From: Paraburkholderia humisilvae
GTDB lineage: Bacteria; Pseudomonadota; Gammaproteobacteria; Burkholderiales; Burkholderiaceae
Length of the DNA stretch: 64,000 nucleotides
Reading direction: 5' to 3'
Assembly: GCF_902859855.1 (NCBI RefSeq)
Contig: NZ_CADIKH010000011.1
Coordinates: 156,335 to 220,334, forward strand
Each line of letters opens with the position of its first letter. Within the stretch, counting starts at the first letter, position 1. The position numbers were made by a program, and so were the translations under genes. Positions 34,240 through 42,889 of the stretch are shown here, in pieces. The notes under the pieces were generated by a model. That model was not told the DNA's origin. It saw only the letters and a list, made by a program, of their open reading frames with translations, and searched no databases.

Positions 34240-35787
34240 ATGAACCGCAGCGAGCCAGGTTGGGGGCGCGTCGACACAGAGGTCGGCGAAAGTTTCGGCC
34301 GCACGCCAATAGACCAGAGTTTCGAGGTTGCTCTGGGCTCACGTTTCCGGAAGGTCTGGGGCCAACTCCAGGCGAGATCGTTTCAAAGCAAAGGCACCCT
34401 TCGCGTTTCAGGTAGTCGGGTCACCATCCGGACGTCGGCGTCACGCCTGATCGGCGCGGACGTCGATACGGATCTCGAACTGCGCTGTGACGACATCTAT
34501 AACGTGCGCGTCAACGGGAAGCTCGTTCAGTTCGATGTGGTCAGTGGGCCGGGCGAACTTGCGCCGATAATTGTGCGAGCCCGCAACAAAGGCGAGGCCG
34601 CTTTAATCGCCGCCGCGTTGCCGACCCAGATGACGCCCCGCTACGCGCGGGAAAACCACGAACGGGCGCGTTTTCTCCAGCAGGTCATGACGCGTACGCC
34701 GCACCTGTGGGCTACATGGGCGATCGTCGCAATGACGTCGCTGGTGTTCTTCGTCATGGTGGCGCGTGGCGCCGGCTTCGGCACCGTGAAATCCGCGTCT
34801 GCGATCGCTTACGGAAGCAATTACGGTCCCTATACAGTGAGCGGCCAATGGTGGCGACTGCTCACTTCCGTGTTTATTCATTTCGGATTTGTGCATTTCG
34901 TGTTCAACATGATTGTGCTTGTGCAAACCGGACGCATCGTCGAACGGCTATTCGGCAATGTGCGTTTCCTTGTGATCTATCTGTTCGCGGGTTTGACGGG
35001 CAGCCTGATGAGTCTGCTCTGGCACCCCGGAATCAATAGCGCGGGAGCGTCAGGCGCGATCTTCGGTGTGCTTGGCAGTCTGCTGGCCTATGTGCTCCGC
35101 TATAGCGATTCGATTCCGCGCTCGATCTTTCTGAAGCACTTTCGAATGGCCGCGTTATTCATTGGCTACAACCTGTATTGGGGGTTTACCCATCGTGGAA
35201 TCGACAACGGAGCCCACGTAGGCGGTCTGATTGGTGGGTTCATGCTCGCGTGCGTGCTTGCGCCGCCGATCGACGATTCGGATTCGTCGCGTGAGCGGTC
35301 GGCATTCGTGTTTGGGGCATCGGGCGCGGTCGCTTGCACGGTGTTGGGCGGCCTGATGTGGGCACTTTTGACGCTTTCGGCGCGGCCAGACAGACAGGAA
35401 GCCATGCAGTTCTCCGAAGTGCTTCAACAACTCGGTCCGGTCGAGAGCAAGGCAATTGCCGATGTCAAATCGCTGGCGCGCGAACCGGTGACGGGAGAGG
35501 GGCGTGCGGAATACGCCGGCCGCATCCGGACGACCGTGATACCGGAATGGAATCAGCTTTACGCGGCAATCGATAAAGTCCAGGTGCCAGCGGGTTCGTC
35601 GGATGCGGCGTTGAAAGACGGGCTACTGCGCTATTACGGCGACGTGACCAAGGCAATGCAATTGCTGGCGGATATGGCTGACAGCAACCAGCTCCGCGAC
35701 TATGGCGCAAAGTCGCAAATCAAGGAACTGATGGACGATGCAAAGCGGCAGGCTGCGATGATAAGAAGGGGCGCCGCGCCGCTGTGA
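34240..35787 (+). CDS. Rhomboid-family intramembrane serine protease with extra N- and C-terminal domains
   Basis: A 515-residue protein, long for a rhomboid. Residues 1-150 are soluble and beta-rich, with no recognised fold (VALGSRFRKVWGQLQ, VTIRTSASRLIGADVD). Residues 155-345 form the rhomboid core: the WWRLLTSVFIHFGFVHFVFN loop, the catalytic Ser in GASGAIFG (about 271) and the catalytic His in NGAHVGGLIGG (about 326). The remaining 130 residues are soluble with a helical SNQLRDYGAKSQIKELMDDA end. Catalytic residues are complete, so it should cleave membrane proteins within the bilayer. Substrate unknown; it stands alone. Confidence 0.9.
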   Translation: MNRSEPGWGRVDTEVGESFGRTPIDQSFEVALGSRFRKVWGQLQARSFQSKGTLRVSGSRVTIRTSASRLIGADVDTDLELRCDDIYNVRVNGKLVQFDVVSGPGELAPIIVRARNKGEAALIAAALPTQMTPRYARENHERARFLQQVMTRTPHLWATWAIVAMTSLVFFVMVARGAGFGTVKSASAIAYGSNYGPYTVSGQWWRLLTSVFIHFGFVHFVFNMIVLVQTGRIVERLFGNVRFLVIYLFAGLTGSLMSLLWHPGINSAGASGAIFGVLGSLLAYVLRYSDSIPRSIFLKHFRMAALFIGYNLYWGFTHRGIDNGAHVGGLIGGFMLACVLAPPIDDSDSSRERSAFVFGASGAVACTVLGGLMWALLTLSARPDRQEAMQFSEVLQQLGPVESKAIADVKSLAREPVTGEGRAEYAGRIRTTVIPEWNQLYAAIDKVQVPAGSSDAALKDGLLRYYGDVTKAMQLLADMADSNQLRDYGAKSQIKELMDDAKRQAAMIRRGAAPL

Positions 35788-35812
35788 GACGAAACGCGCG
35801 GCGCGAATGGCC

Positions 35813-37018
35813 CTACTCTCCTTCAATCGTGGCCATCCATCCCGCGCGCTTGCCGCGCAGCGCGACAACACCGAGTCCTATCAAAGCCATGCAGAAAGTC
35901 AGAATCAGAATGACATGGCCGGTGCCCAGGTGATTCGCAAAGGACCCGACAACTAGCCCGGCAAGAGGCTGCGTCAAATTGTTCAACAACACGATCAGCC
36001 CCACGGTTTTTCCAAAATCCGCAGCGGGAATGAGCCGCTGCCTCGCGCTCCGGATGAAGATGCTGAACATCTTGTCGAATCCGATCACGATAACGAACCC
36101 CGCCGTGTAAATAAGCGGCGTCGAAATCCAACCCATCAGTACGCCGCCGGCGACGATAAGCATGTACGACATGGTTCCCAGCACTTTTGCCGGCAGTTTG
36201 ATATGGGCGACCACGGCGAGCACGATGACTGTCGCGACTGAGCCTGCGACTTGCAGGCATGCGTAGAGAGAAGCGGTCTGGTGGTAGACACCGGTCAACA
36301 TCGCGGCCGATGTCGCAAGCGTGACGCCTACGACCAGATTGACGCCTGCCGCCAGCAGAATCATTTCCAGTAGTCCCGGAATCGCAATGACGTGCGCAAA
36401 TGCAATGCGATATGGCTCAGACCAGCGTGCATGTCGCGGGCGGGAGGCGTAATGCGGGATGTCGAGATTTTTCTTCCAGCGCGCAAATGCGATATCGGAA
36501 ACGACGAACACAACCGCTGCGATCAACACGACGTATTCCCACGCCCAAAGGCCCAATAGAGACGCGGCTGCAAGCGGACCGATGACGCTTCCGATCTGAT
36601 CCGCGATTTGCGTATAGGACAGGCTTTTACGATAGTCGTCCCGCTGAAAGTAGTGCGGCAGCATCGCTTCGCGGGCCATGAAACCTTGCGTGGTCAGTAC
36701 GCCGGCGCCTGCCGAGATGACGATGAGCCAACCCAGTCCGCCTACCGCGATAAAACAGCCTACGCCGAAGACGCACAAGGCCGCGCGGTAGAGTTGGCTC
36801 AAATGAATCAGTTTCAGCGGTGAAACGCGGTCGCATAATGCCCCACAGATTGGGAAAGCTGCGTATCGCGGTAGCGCTTCGCAAAAGAAAGCGACGCCGG
36901 ACCATGCCGCACTCCCGGAGACTTTGAATACGACGAGCGGCACGATGAATAACAGGATCTGGTCCGCGAGACGCGTCAACAGCAGCGAAATAAAAAGAAA
37001 ACGGTGGTGTGCCTGCAT
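35813..37018 (-). CDS. MFS transporter
   Basis: A 401-residue protein with about 12 membrane helices, beginning LFISLLLTRLADQILLFIVP; the loop after helix 2 (CGALCDRVSPLKL) stands where the MFS GxxxDRxGR motif is expected. It resembles the EntS/MFS_3 exporters. It is divergent from the orphan sensor kinase gene with about 240 bases between, and convergent with rhomboid. Substrate unknown. Confidence 0.85.
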   Translation of the reverse strand: MQAHHRFLFISLLLTRLADQILLFIVPLVVFKVSGSAAWSGVAFFCEALPRYAAFPICGALCDRVSPLKLIHLSQLYRAALCVFGVGCFIAVGGLGWLIVISAGAGVLTTQGFMAREAMLPHYFQRDDYRKSLSYTQIADQIGSVIGPLAAASLLGLWAWEYVVLIAAVVFVVSDIAFARWKKNLDIPHYASRPRHARWSEPYRIAFAHVIAIPGLLEMILLAAGVNLVVGVTLATSAAMLTGVYHQTASLYACLQVAGSVATVIVLAVVAHIKLPAKVLGTMSYMLIVAGGVLMGWISTPLIYTAGFVIVIGFDKMFSIFIRSARQRLIPAADFGKTVGLIVLLNNLTQPLAGLVVGSFANHLGTGHVILILTFCMALIGLGVVALRGKRAGWMATIEGE

Positions 37019-37254
37019 TCGGGTATTGAGCCAAGGTGCTACGGGCGCATCAAGGTTGGCGAAGCCTGAACCAGGGATGGTTTCGTCTGCCGACCGATGG
37101 CACAGGTCAGTATTGGAACGACTACAATTTGAATGCCTTCATCGTGGGAATCGGCCACCCGGCAGCGACCGGGGCCGCGGGGCGCACAACGTCGCTTCAC
37201 CCGTCGCAACAATACCATTTGGTGAGATTAACCGTTCCTCAGCGAAGCGCGACC

Positions 37255-38844
37255 ATGCAACATTTTGCGCAATTACCGGACGAAACCGTCAGCAAGTGGC
37301 AAGAGATGGTCGATCTGCTCGCCGAAATCGTGCACGTGCCTTCGGCGTTGATCATGCGCGTCGAGCCTCCGAACATCAAAGTGTTCGTATCCAGCGAGTC
37401 GAATGGGAATCCTTACGAGCGGGCCGAAACGGTGCCTTTGAATTCGGGCCTTTATTGCGAGACTGTGATGAAGACCCGTCGAGCGTTGCTGGTTCCCGAC
37501 GCGCTTCAGGACGATGAATGGAAATCGAACCCCGATATCCAGCTGGGGATGATTTCGTACCTTGGAGTGCCGATCAGTTGGCCCGATGGCGAGATATTCG
37601 GCACGATTTGTGTCCTCGACAGAAAGCGGAATTCGTACAACGATCTTTTCCTCAGACTTCTGCTCCGGTGGCGCGATGTGCTCGAGGCTGATCTGAAGCT
37701 GTTTGCCACGCTGGACAAACAGATCAGGGAGCGCGAAGCGAAGATCCAGCGTCTGGTCGACGCCAACATTATCGGCATATTCATGTGGGCTGAAACCCGC
37801 ATCATTGAAGCTAATGATGCGTTTCTGCACATTCTTGGCTATGAGCGCGAGGACCTCCTCTCCGACCGCGTCCATTTGACGGAACTGACGCCGCCGGACT
37901 GGCGCGAGCGCGATGTCGAGCACTGGCTGCCGGATCTCAAGCGGACAGGTAGCCTGCAGCCGTTCGAGAAGGAGTATTTCCGCAAAGACCACAGCAGGGT
38001 GCCTGTGCTGGTCGGCGTGGCGGCCTTCGAAAAAGGCGGGAACCAGGGTGTTGCATTCGTGCTTGATTTGACCGAGCGCAAACGCGCGGAGGCCGAAGCA
38101 CGCGAAAGCGAGCGTCGCTATGGCGAAATTCAGGCGGCACTCGCGCACGCAAACCGCGTGACAACCATGGGACAACTCGTCGCGTCGATCAGCCATGAAG
38201 TCAAGCAACCGATCGGCGCGTGCGTCACGAACGCCGAGGCGGGTCTGCGCTGGCTGAGCGCCCGCTCACCGGATCTGGGCGAGGTCCAGTCGGCTTTCGA
38301 ACGGATCATCAAAGAAGCAACGCGCGCGTGCGACGTGATGAACCATATTCGTGACCTCGTTAAACGATCACCGGCGCATAGCGAACGGGTGCAGATCAAT
38401 GAGGCGATTCGTGAGGTCGTCAACCTGACTTCCAGTGAGGCGATAAAAAACAGTGTGTCCGTGCGAATGGAGCTTGCGGAGGACTTGCCGCTTGTCCAAG
38501 GGGAGCGGGTGCAGCTTCAACAGGTAATGCTGAATCTGACCATCAATGCCATTGAAGCGATGAGCGGCGTTGACGATCGACCGAGAGTTCTTACGATTCA
38601 AACCAGTCAGGATGAATCCACGGGCATCTGCGTAACCGTGCGCGATTCGGGGCCAGGCATCGATCCCGATTACATGGAGCGCCTGTTCGAGCCGTTCTAT
38701 ACGACGAAGGACGAAGGAATGGGCATGGGATTATCCATTTGCCGCTCGATAGTCGAAGGACACAAGGGTCGTCTGACGGTGAGCGATAACTCGCCGCAAG
38801 GGGCAGCGTTCCTGATGGTGTTGCCAGGCTGCGGGAAAAGCTAG
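37255..38844 (+). CDS. Orphan GAF-PAS sensor histidine kinase
   Basis: A soluble kinase of about 529 residues without membrane helices. The GAF domain covers about 20-165 (SALIMRVEPPNIKVFVSSES, ISYLGVPISWPDG, FGTICVLDRK). A PAS domain follows (ILGYEREDLLSDRV ... VPVLVGVAAFEKGG). The kinase core has the H box ASISHEVKQPIGA, N box LNLTINAIEAM and G boxes DSGPGID and GMGMGLSICRS. The H box with KQPI and a TNAEAG stretch resembles FixL/NtrY-type kinases. The start at 37255 begins just before GAF; an open frame from 37036 adds unlikely sequence. No response regulator adjoins, so its partner is elsewhere. Confidence 0.88.
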   Translation: MQHFAQLPDETVSKWQEMVDLLAEIVHVPSALIMRVEPPNIKVFVSSESNGNPYERAETVPLNSGLYCETVMKTRRALLVPDALQDDEWKSNPDIQLGMISYLGVPISWPDGEIFGTICVLDRKRNSYNDLFLRLLLRWRDVLEADLKLFATLDKQIREREAKIQRLVDANIIGIFMWAETRIIEANDAFLHILGYEREDLLSDRVHLTELTPPDWRERDVEHWLPDLKRTGSLQPFEKEYFRKDHSRVPVLVGVAAFEKGGNQGVAFVLDLTERKRAEAEARESERRYGEIQAALAHANRVTTMGQLVASISHEVKQPIGACVTNAEAGLRWLSARSPDLGEVQSAFERIIKEATRACDVMNHIRDLVKRSPAHSERVQINEAIREVVNLTSSEAIKNSVSVRMELAEDLPLVQGERVQLQQVMLNLTINAIEAMSGVDDRPRVLTIQTSQDESTGICVTVRDSGPGIDPDYMERLFEPFYTTKDEGMGMGLSICRSIVEGHKGRLTVSDNSPQGAAFLMVLPGCGKS

Positions 38845-38998
38845 CTGCACGTAATGAGTCGACGCCGGTCGCGCGCCCATGACAATGAACGTGCTTCGCT
38901 TGTGATGCTTCGCGTTCGCGATCCGGCGATCGCCCGTGCCGCAGGCGTGCAGCGATCAATCGCTCGTTGCTTGCCGTGCTGCGGGCGGGAGGCGAGTC

Positions 38999-39412
38999 AT
39001 GACTGGACACAAGGACGTCGTTCGGGACAAGGACCTGTTGTGGGGTAGTCTGGCTGGAGTCGGGCTGGATGCGGATGACCGCCTACGGGCCACGGAGGAC
39101 CGTAAAAAGAACCCGCTGCGCCATGTTGATCACCTCGGGCTAGGTTGTCGGGATGCTGAAACGACCCGGCATTTCTACGAGGACATCCTGGGCATGCCGC
39201 TGGTGATGGCGATTGTTTTACCCGATCCCTCTCGGAACAATAATCAGGAATACTGCCATTTATTTTTCGAAATCGACAGCGGAACCCGCGCATTGTGGCG
39301 GCACGCCGCACAAAGCCGCGTTGCTCACATCGCCGGGTCTGTGATTCGGTATGCAAATTATTTGAGGAGACAGTGTCACATCAACCGAGGTTCATCAGCG
39401 GAATTTCCGTAA
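38999..39412 (+). pseudogene. Truncated VOC-superfamily (glyoxalase-like) gene
   Basis: The frame has an intact N-terminal half of a VOC protein: HVDHLGLGCRDAETTRHFYE, ILGMPLVMAIVLPDPSRN and EYCHLFFEID. After this the match stops and the rest (SGTRALWRHAAQSRVAHIAG) has no family character and runs into the 3' end of the convergent LysR gene. A second half of the fold is therefore missing. The ATG at 38999 gives an extra N-terminal stretch that is also uncertain. The likely history is a deletion; a short functional protein is less likely. Confidence 0.6.
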
Positions 39413-40286
39413 CCAGTGCATCGATCGCATAACGCGTCTTCAAAGGCAGATAGGGCGTCTTCTGCCACACCGCATGGATATCCTGCGGTCGCACACCGCA
39501 CCGCTCCCTCACCGCTACGAGCTCGCCCATCGCCACATATCGCGTCAGCAACCAGCACGGCAACAGTACGAGCCCCAGCCCGGCGACACCGGCTCCGGCA
39601 ATCGCCTGGATATCGTCAAGGCTCAGTTTCGGCTCGATGAGCAATTCCTGCTCGACACCGTCCGTGTCGAGCACGCGCCATGGCGACACCACGCCGGCGC
39701 GCGAGTAAGCGATGCCCACATGTCCATCGAAATCGTCGATATCGACGGGCGTACCGTGCCGTGCCAGATACGACGGTGCGGCTCCGATGCTCCACTCCTG
39801 AACGCCGAGGCGCCGTGCCGCGAGGCTCGTGGTGTCGCGCAATGGGCCGATGCGTACCGCAAGATCGATGTTCTCTTCAACGAGATCCACGGCCCGGTCG
39901 GTAAACGAGATGTCGACCTGAAGTTCGGGGTATTGGCGTGCGAGTGCGAATAACACCGGCGCGACGCAATGGTGGCCGAATGCGATCGGCACGCTGACTC
40001 GCAAACGCCCGCGCGGCTCACTGTGTCCGCTCTCGAGTTCGGCTTCGGCTGCGTTGAGTTCCGCAAGCGCCCGCACGCATCGATCGTAATAGGCCTGCCC
40101 AGCCTCGGTCAGGGTCTGACTGCGCGTCGTGCGTTGGAGCAGACGCACGCCAAGGCGAGCTTCGAGCCTCGCAATCACCTTGCCGATGGCCGAGCGCGTG
40201 AGGTGCATGCGCTCGGCCGCAAGCGTAAAGCTGCCCGCCTCGATCACCTGGACAAAGACGGCTACCCCATCCAGTTTGTCCGTCAT
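39381..40286 (-). CDS. LysR-family transcriptional regulator
   Basis: A 301-residue regulator with the DNA-binding start MTDKLDGVAVFVQVIEAGSF and AAERMHLTRSAIGKVIARLE, then GVRLLQRTTRSQTLTEAG. The effector domain starts near GRLRVSVPIAFGHH. It is divergent from the DHA2 pump gene at 40396, and an almost perfect dyad at 40330-40350 lies between them, so it probably controls that pump and itself. Its 3' end overlaps the truncated VOC frame by 32 bases. Confidence 0.9.
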   Translation of the reverse strand: MTDKLDGVAVFVQVIEAGSFTLAAERMHLTRSAIGKVIARLEARLGVRLLQRTTRSQTLTEAGQAYYDRCVRALAELNAAEAELESGHSEPRGRLRVSVPIAFGHHCVAPVLFALARQYPELQVDISFTDRAVDLVEENIDLAVRIGPLRDTTSLAARRLGVQEWSIGAAPSYLARHGTPVDIDDFDGHVGIAYSRAGVVSPWRVLDTDGVEQELLIEPKLSLDDIQAIAGAGVAGLGLVLLPCWLLTRYVAMGELVAVRERCGVRPQDIHAVWQKTPYLPLKTRYAIDALVTEIPLMNLG

Positions 40287-40329
40287 ATTAGGTCCTTGCG
40301 GGAATAATTAAGGGGAAAAATTTGCGGCA

Positions 40330-40350
40330 ATCGGGAATTCAATTCCCAAT
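40330..40350. promoter_or_regulatory. Dyad in the LysR/pump intergenic region
   Basis: ATCGGGAATTCAATTCCCAAT: arms GGGAATT/AATTCCC flank one central C, and outer bases AT/AT also pair, with one mismatched position (C/A). It is 46 bases before the pump start and 44 bases before the LysR start. The site is the natural candidate for LysR binding. Confidence 0.65.
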
Positions 40351-40395
40351 ATAGTACGTCCGACGTGTTGCTGATTTGAGCCGCCTCTTTTTCAA

Positions 40396-41976
40396 TTGAT
40401 ATTCATGAAACTCGCCCACCTTCCCCAAAACGCCCTCGCACTCGCCGCGGTTTGCCTGACCTCGCTGATGTTCGGCCTCGAGATATCGAGCGTGCCGACC
40501 GTGCTTCCCACACTCGAAAGCGTGCTGCACGCGGATTTCAAGGCGCTTCAATGGATCATGAATGCATATACGCTCGCGTGTACCACTGTGCTGATGGCGA
40601 CGGGGGCACTCGCGGACCGTTTCGGACGCAAACGTATCTACGTGGCCAGCATCGTGATGTTCGCGGTCACGTCGCTGGTCTGCGGGCTCGCGCAAAGCGC
40701 GCCCGTCCTGATCGTCAGCCGGTTTCTGCAAGGCATGGGCGGCGGTGCGATGCTGATTTGCCAGGTGGCCGTGCTTTCCCATCAGTTCCAGCAGGGGCGT
40801 GAACGCAGCAACGCATTTGGCGCGTGGGGCATCGTCTTTGGCATCGGCCTCGGCTTTGGGCCGATCATCGGCGGGATGATCATCGCAGTCGCCAACTGGC
40901 AGTGGGTCTTCCTGATCCACGCACCGATCTCGATCGTAGCGCTCGGCCTCGCGTTCGGCGGCGTGCAGGAGTCTCGCGACCCGCACGCACAACACCTGGA
41001 CATGCCCGGCATCCTCACGCTTTCCCTGTCGTGCTTCGGGCTCGTCTATTTCATCACGCAAGGATCGGATCTCGGCCTCTACAGCCCCACCGCATTGAGC
41101 ATCGTCGTGGGCACGGTGTTGAGTTTCATCGCATTCATCCTGGTCGAGAAGCGCAGTCCTCGACCCATGTTCGATTTTTCGGTGTTCCGGGTCCGCTCGT
41201 TTTCAGGTGCGCTGCTAGGGTCGATGGGCATGAACTTCAGCTACTGGCCGTTCATGATTTATCTGCCGATCTACTTTCAGGGCGCGCTCGGCTATACGAG
41301 TGTGAACGCCGGACTGTCGCTGCTCGCGTATACGTTACCGACGCTCGTCGTACCACCGGTTGCCGAGCGCCTTGCGCTCCGGTTCGGCGCGCGCAGGGTC
41401 ATTCCGCTCGGCATGTTCACGATCGGTATGGGCTTTATGCTGATGAAGTTCGGGGCCGGCATGGAGCACGCGAGTTGGCTCACGATGCTGCCGGGTTGCC
41501 TGTTGTGCGGAACGGGGCTGGGCCTGACCAATACGCCAGTCACCAATACCGCTACGGGCTCGGTCTCGTCGAACCGCGCAGGGATGGCTTCGGGTATCGA
41601 CATGAGCGCGAGACTGATCAGCCTGGCCATCAATATCGCCATGATGGGTTTTATCCTCATCGAGGGTGTGCTTTCTTATCTCACACACGCGCTTCCCGAC
41701 TTAGCCGGAACGTCGTCGCTGCGTTTGCTCGCGGAAAAGATCGCCGCAGGCACATTCGCGCCTCTCACGCAGGAGAGTGCGGCACTTGCGGCTGCCGACC
41801 CGCACGGCGTGCTCATGCATGCAGCACTGGTACACGGCTTCGGCCTCGTGATGCTGTACGGCGTGATCGGCGCGTGGACGCTGGCGCTGCTGAGTGTCGT
41901 CGTGTTCGGACCCGGCGCGCGAGTGCGCCGCCAGAGAACTACACTGGATGATGGTGTCCGTCATCCAGCTCCGTAG
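40396..41976 (+). CDS. DHA2-family MFS efflux transporter
   Basis: A 526-residue 14-helix exporter. Helix 1 has LEISSVPTVLPTLE (the DHA2 D1 region with Glu in place of Asp), the loop after helix 2 GALADRFGRKRIYV, and motif C appears as GIVFGIGLGFGPIIGGMI. The length suits EmrB/QacA transporters. It is divergent from LysR with a strong dyad at the promoter. The CTGA-N4-TCAG palindrome lies just after its stop. No adaptor gene adjoins it. Confidence 0.9.
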   Translation: MIFMKLAHLPQNALALAAVCLTSLMFGLEISSVPTVLPTLESVLHADFKALQWIMNAYTLACTTVLMATGALADRFGRKRIYVASIVMFAVTSLVCGLAQSAPVLIVSRFLQGMGGGAMLICQVAVLSHQFQQGRERSNAFGAWGIVFGIGLGFGPIIGGMIIAVANWQWVFLIHAPISIVALGLAFGGVQESRDPHAQHLDMPGILTLSLSCFGLVYFITQGSDLGLYSPTALSIVVGTVLSFIAFILVEKRSPRPMFDFSVFRVRSFSGALLGSMGMNFSYWPFMIYLPIYFQGALGYTSVNAGLSLLAYTLPTLVVPPVAERLALRFGARRVIPLGMFTIGMGFMLMKFGAGMEHASWLTMLPGCLLCGTGLGLTNTPVTNTATGSVSSNRAGMASGIDMSARLISLAINIAMMGFILIEGVLSYLTHALPDLAGTSSLRLLAEKIAAGTFAPLTQESAALAAADPHGVLMHAALVHGFGLVMLYGVIGAWTLALLSVVVFGPGARVRRQRTTLDDGVRHPAP

Positions 41977-42010
41977 AGCATTCGTGCCATATCTGTCTGA
42001 CTTGGATTCT

Positions 42011-42024
42011 TCTGATAGGTCAGA
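42011..42024. promoter_or_regulatory. CTGA-N4-TCAG palindrome downstream of marR
   Basis: TCTGATAGGTCAGA: arms TCTGA/TCAGA around TAGG. It is in the 67-base interval between the stop codons of the pump and the marR gene, an odd place for an operator. It matches the sites at 600-615 and 42515-42528. Confidence 0.5.
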
Positions 42025-42043
42025 TAAATGGGTAAAAAATCAT

Positions 42044-42481
42044 TCACTTTTCGATAAGCTTGTACAGCAGGCGCCGTAGCTCGACGAACTCCGCCTCGGT
42101 GAAGCCGTGCAGCCGCGCATTAAGGACCTCAGGCGTCAGTTCCCTGATACGCCGCGCAGTCGCACGTCCGACATCGGTAAGCCGCACATTGACCGCCCTG
42201 CGGTCCTGCCTGTCTCGCGAACGCATCAGCAAACCCAACGCCTCCAGGCTGTCGAGCATGCGCGACATCAAACCAGGATTCACCCCGAGCTGCCGCGATA
42301 AAGTGGTCGACCTTGCCTGAGATCGGCGCAGCAGCGATATCAGAATGCCGACGTGCTGCGACTTCACGTTCAGCCCCTTCAGCGCCGCGTCCATATCTGC
42401 AACCAACCGCTTGTGGGCCTTGTGGAGCACGAAACCGACGCTGTTCGCCGGATGGTAGTTATCCTGTGTATAGAATGTCAT
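42044..42481 (-). CDS. MarR-family transcriptional regulator
   Basis: A 145-residue regulator with the MarR winged helix: ARSTTLSRQLGVNPGLMSRM recognition helices, and the wing SRDRQDRRAVNVRLTDVGRA. N- and C-terminal helices would form the dimer. It usually represses drug efflux or catabolic genes and is released by phenolic ligands. A CTGA-N4-TCAG palindrome lies 34 bases upstream, suggesting autoregulation, and a second lies just past its 3' end. The same motif precedes emrB at the left of the window. Confidence 0.9.
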   Translation of the reverse strand: MTFYTQDNYHPANSVGFVLHKAHKRLVADMDAALKGLNVKSQHVGILISLLRRSQARSTTLSRQLGVNPGLMSRMLDSLEALGLLMRSRDRQDRRAVNVRLTDVGRATARRIRELTPEVLNARLHGFTEAEFVELRRLLYKLIEK

Positions 42482-42889
42482 CCCAGTTCCTAATTCAGCA
42501 TATGCTTAAAAATAACTGATCGGTCAGATACATTCAAGCGATTTTTCCGGACACGATGCGACACGCGGCCGGTTGCGCGCGCACTGTCGCATTTGAACTA
42601 TCTTTTGAAAAAGACATTTGCTGAGGAGAACCCTAAGCGGACTCAACCGGCCGGAATCACTACGCGAACAACGCGAATGCGTGCAGGCAACCGTGCACGG
42701 TACAGCATTAATCGTTGACGTTGATGGGTATCTTTTGCACAATTTTTATACGACGCCGGGTACTTTCCAAGGTTACTGAAATCGTTTTGTTGCCCAACTA
42801 TTTCCTTGAATAATTGTTTGCGCAATCAGAATCGCTATGCACGTCACGGCGGGCAGATGCGCCTCTCTTCTGGAAGGAGATAGATCGTA
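42482..42889. other. 408-base gap between marR and the AraC gene
   Basis: It holds the marR promoter with the palindrome at 42515-42528 and a smaller AGCATATGCT palindrome at 42497-42506. The right end has GGAAGGAGA, the ribosome site of the AraC gene. The middle is AT-richer than the surroundings and shows no coding frame I believe. Confidence 0.5.
42515..42528. promoter_or_regulatory. CTGA-N4-TCAG operator candidate at marR promoter
   Basis: ACTGATCGGTCAGA has 4-base arms CTGA/TCAG around TCGG, 34 bases before the marR start. It is the natural site for MarR self-control. A related partial copy, CTGATCGGTC, occurs at the LysR promoter near 14406. Confidence 0.6.
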
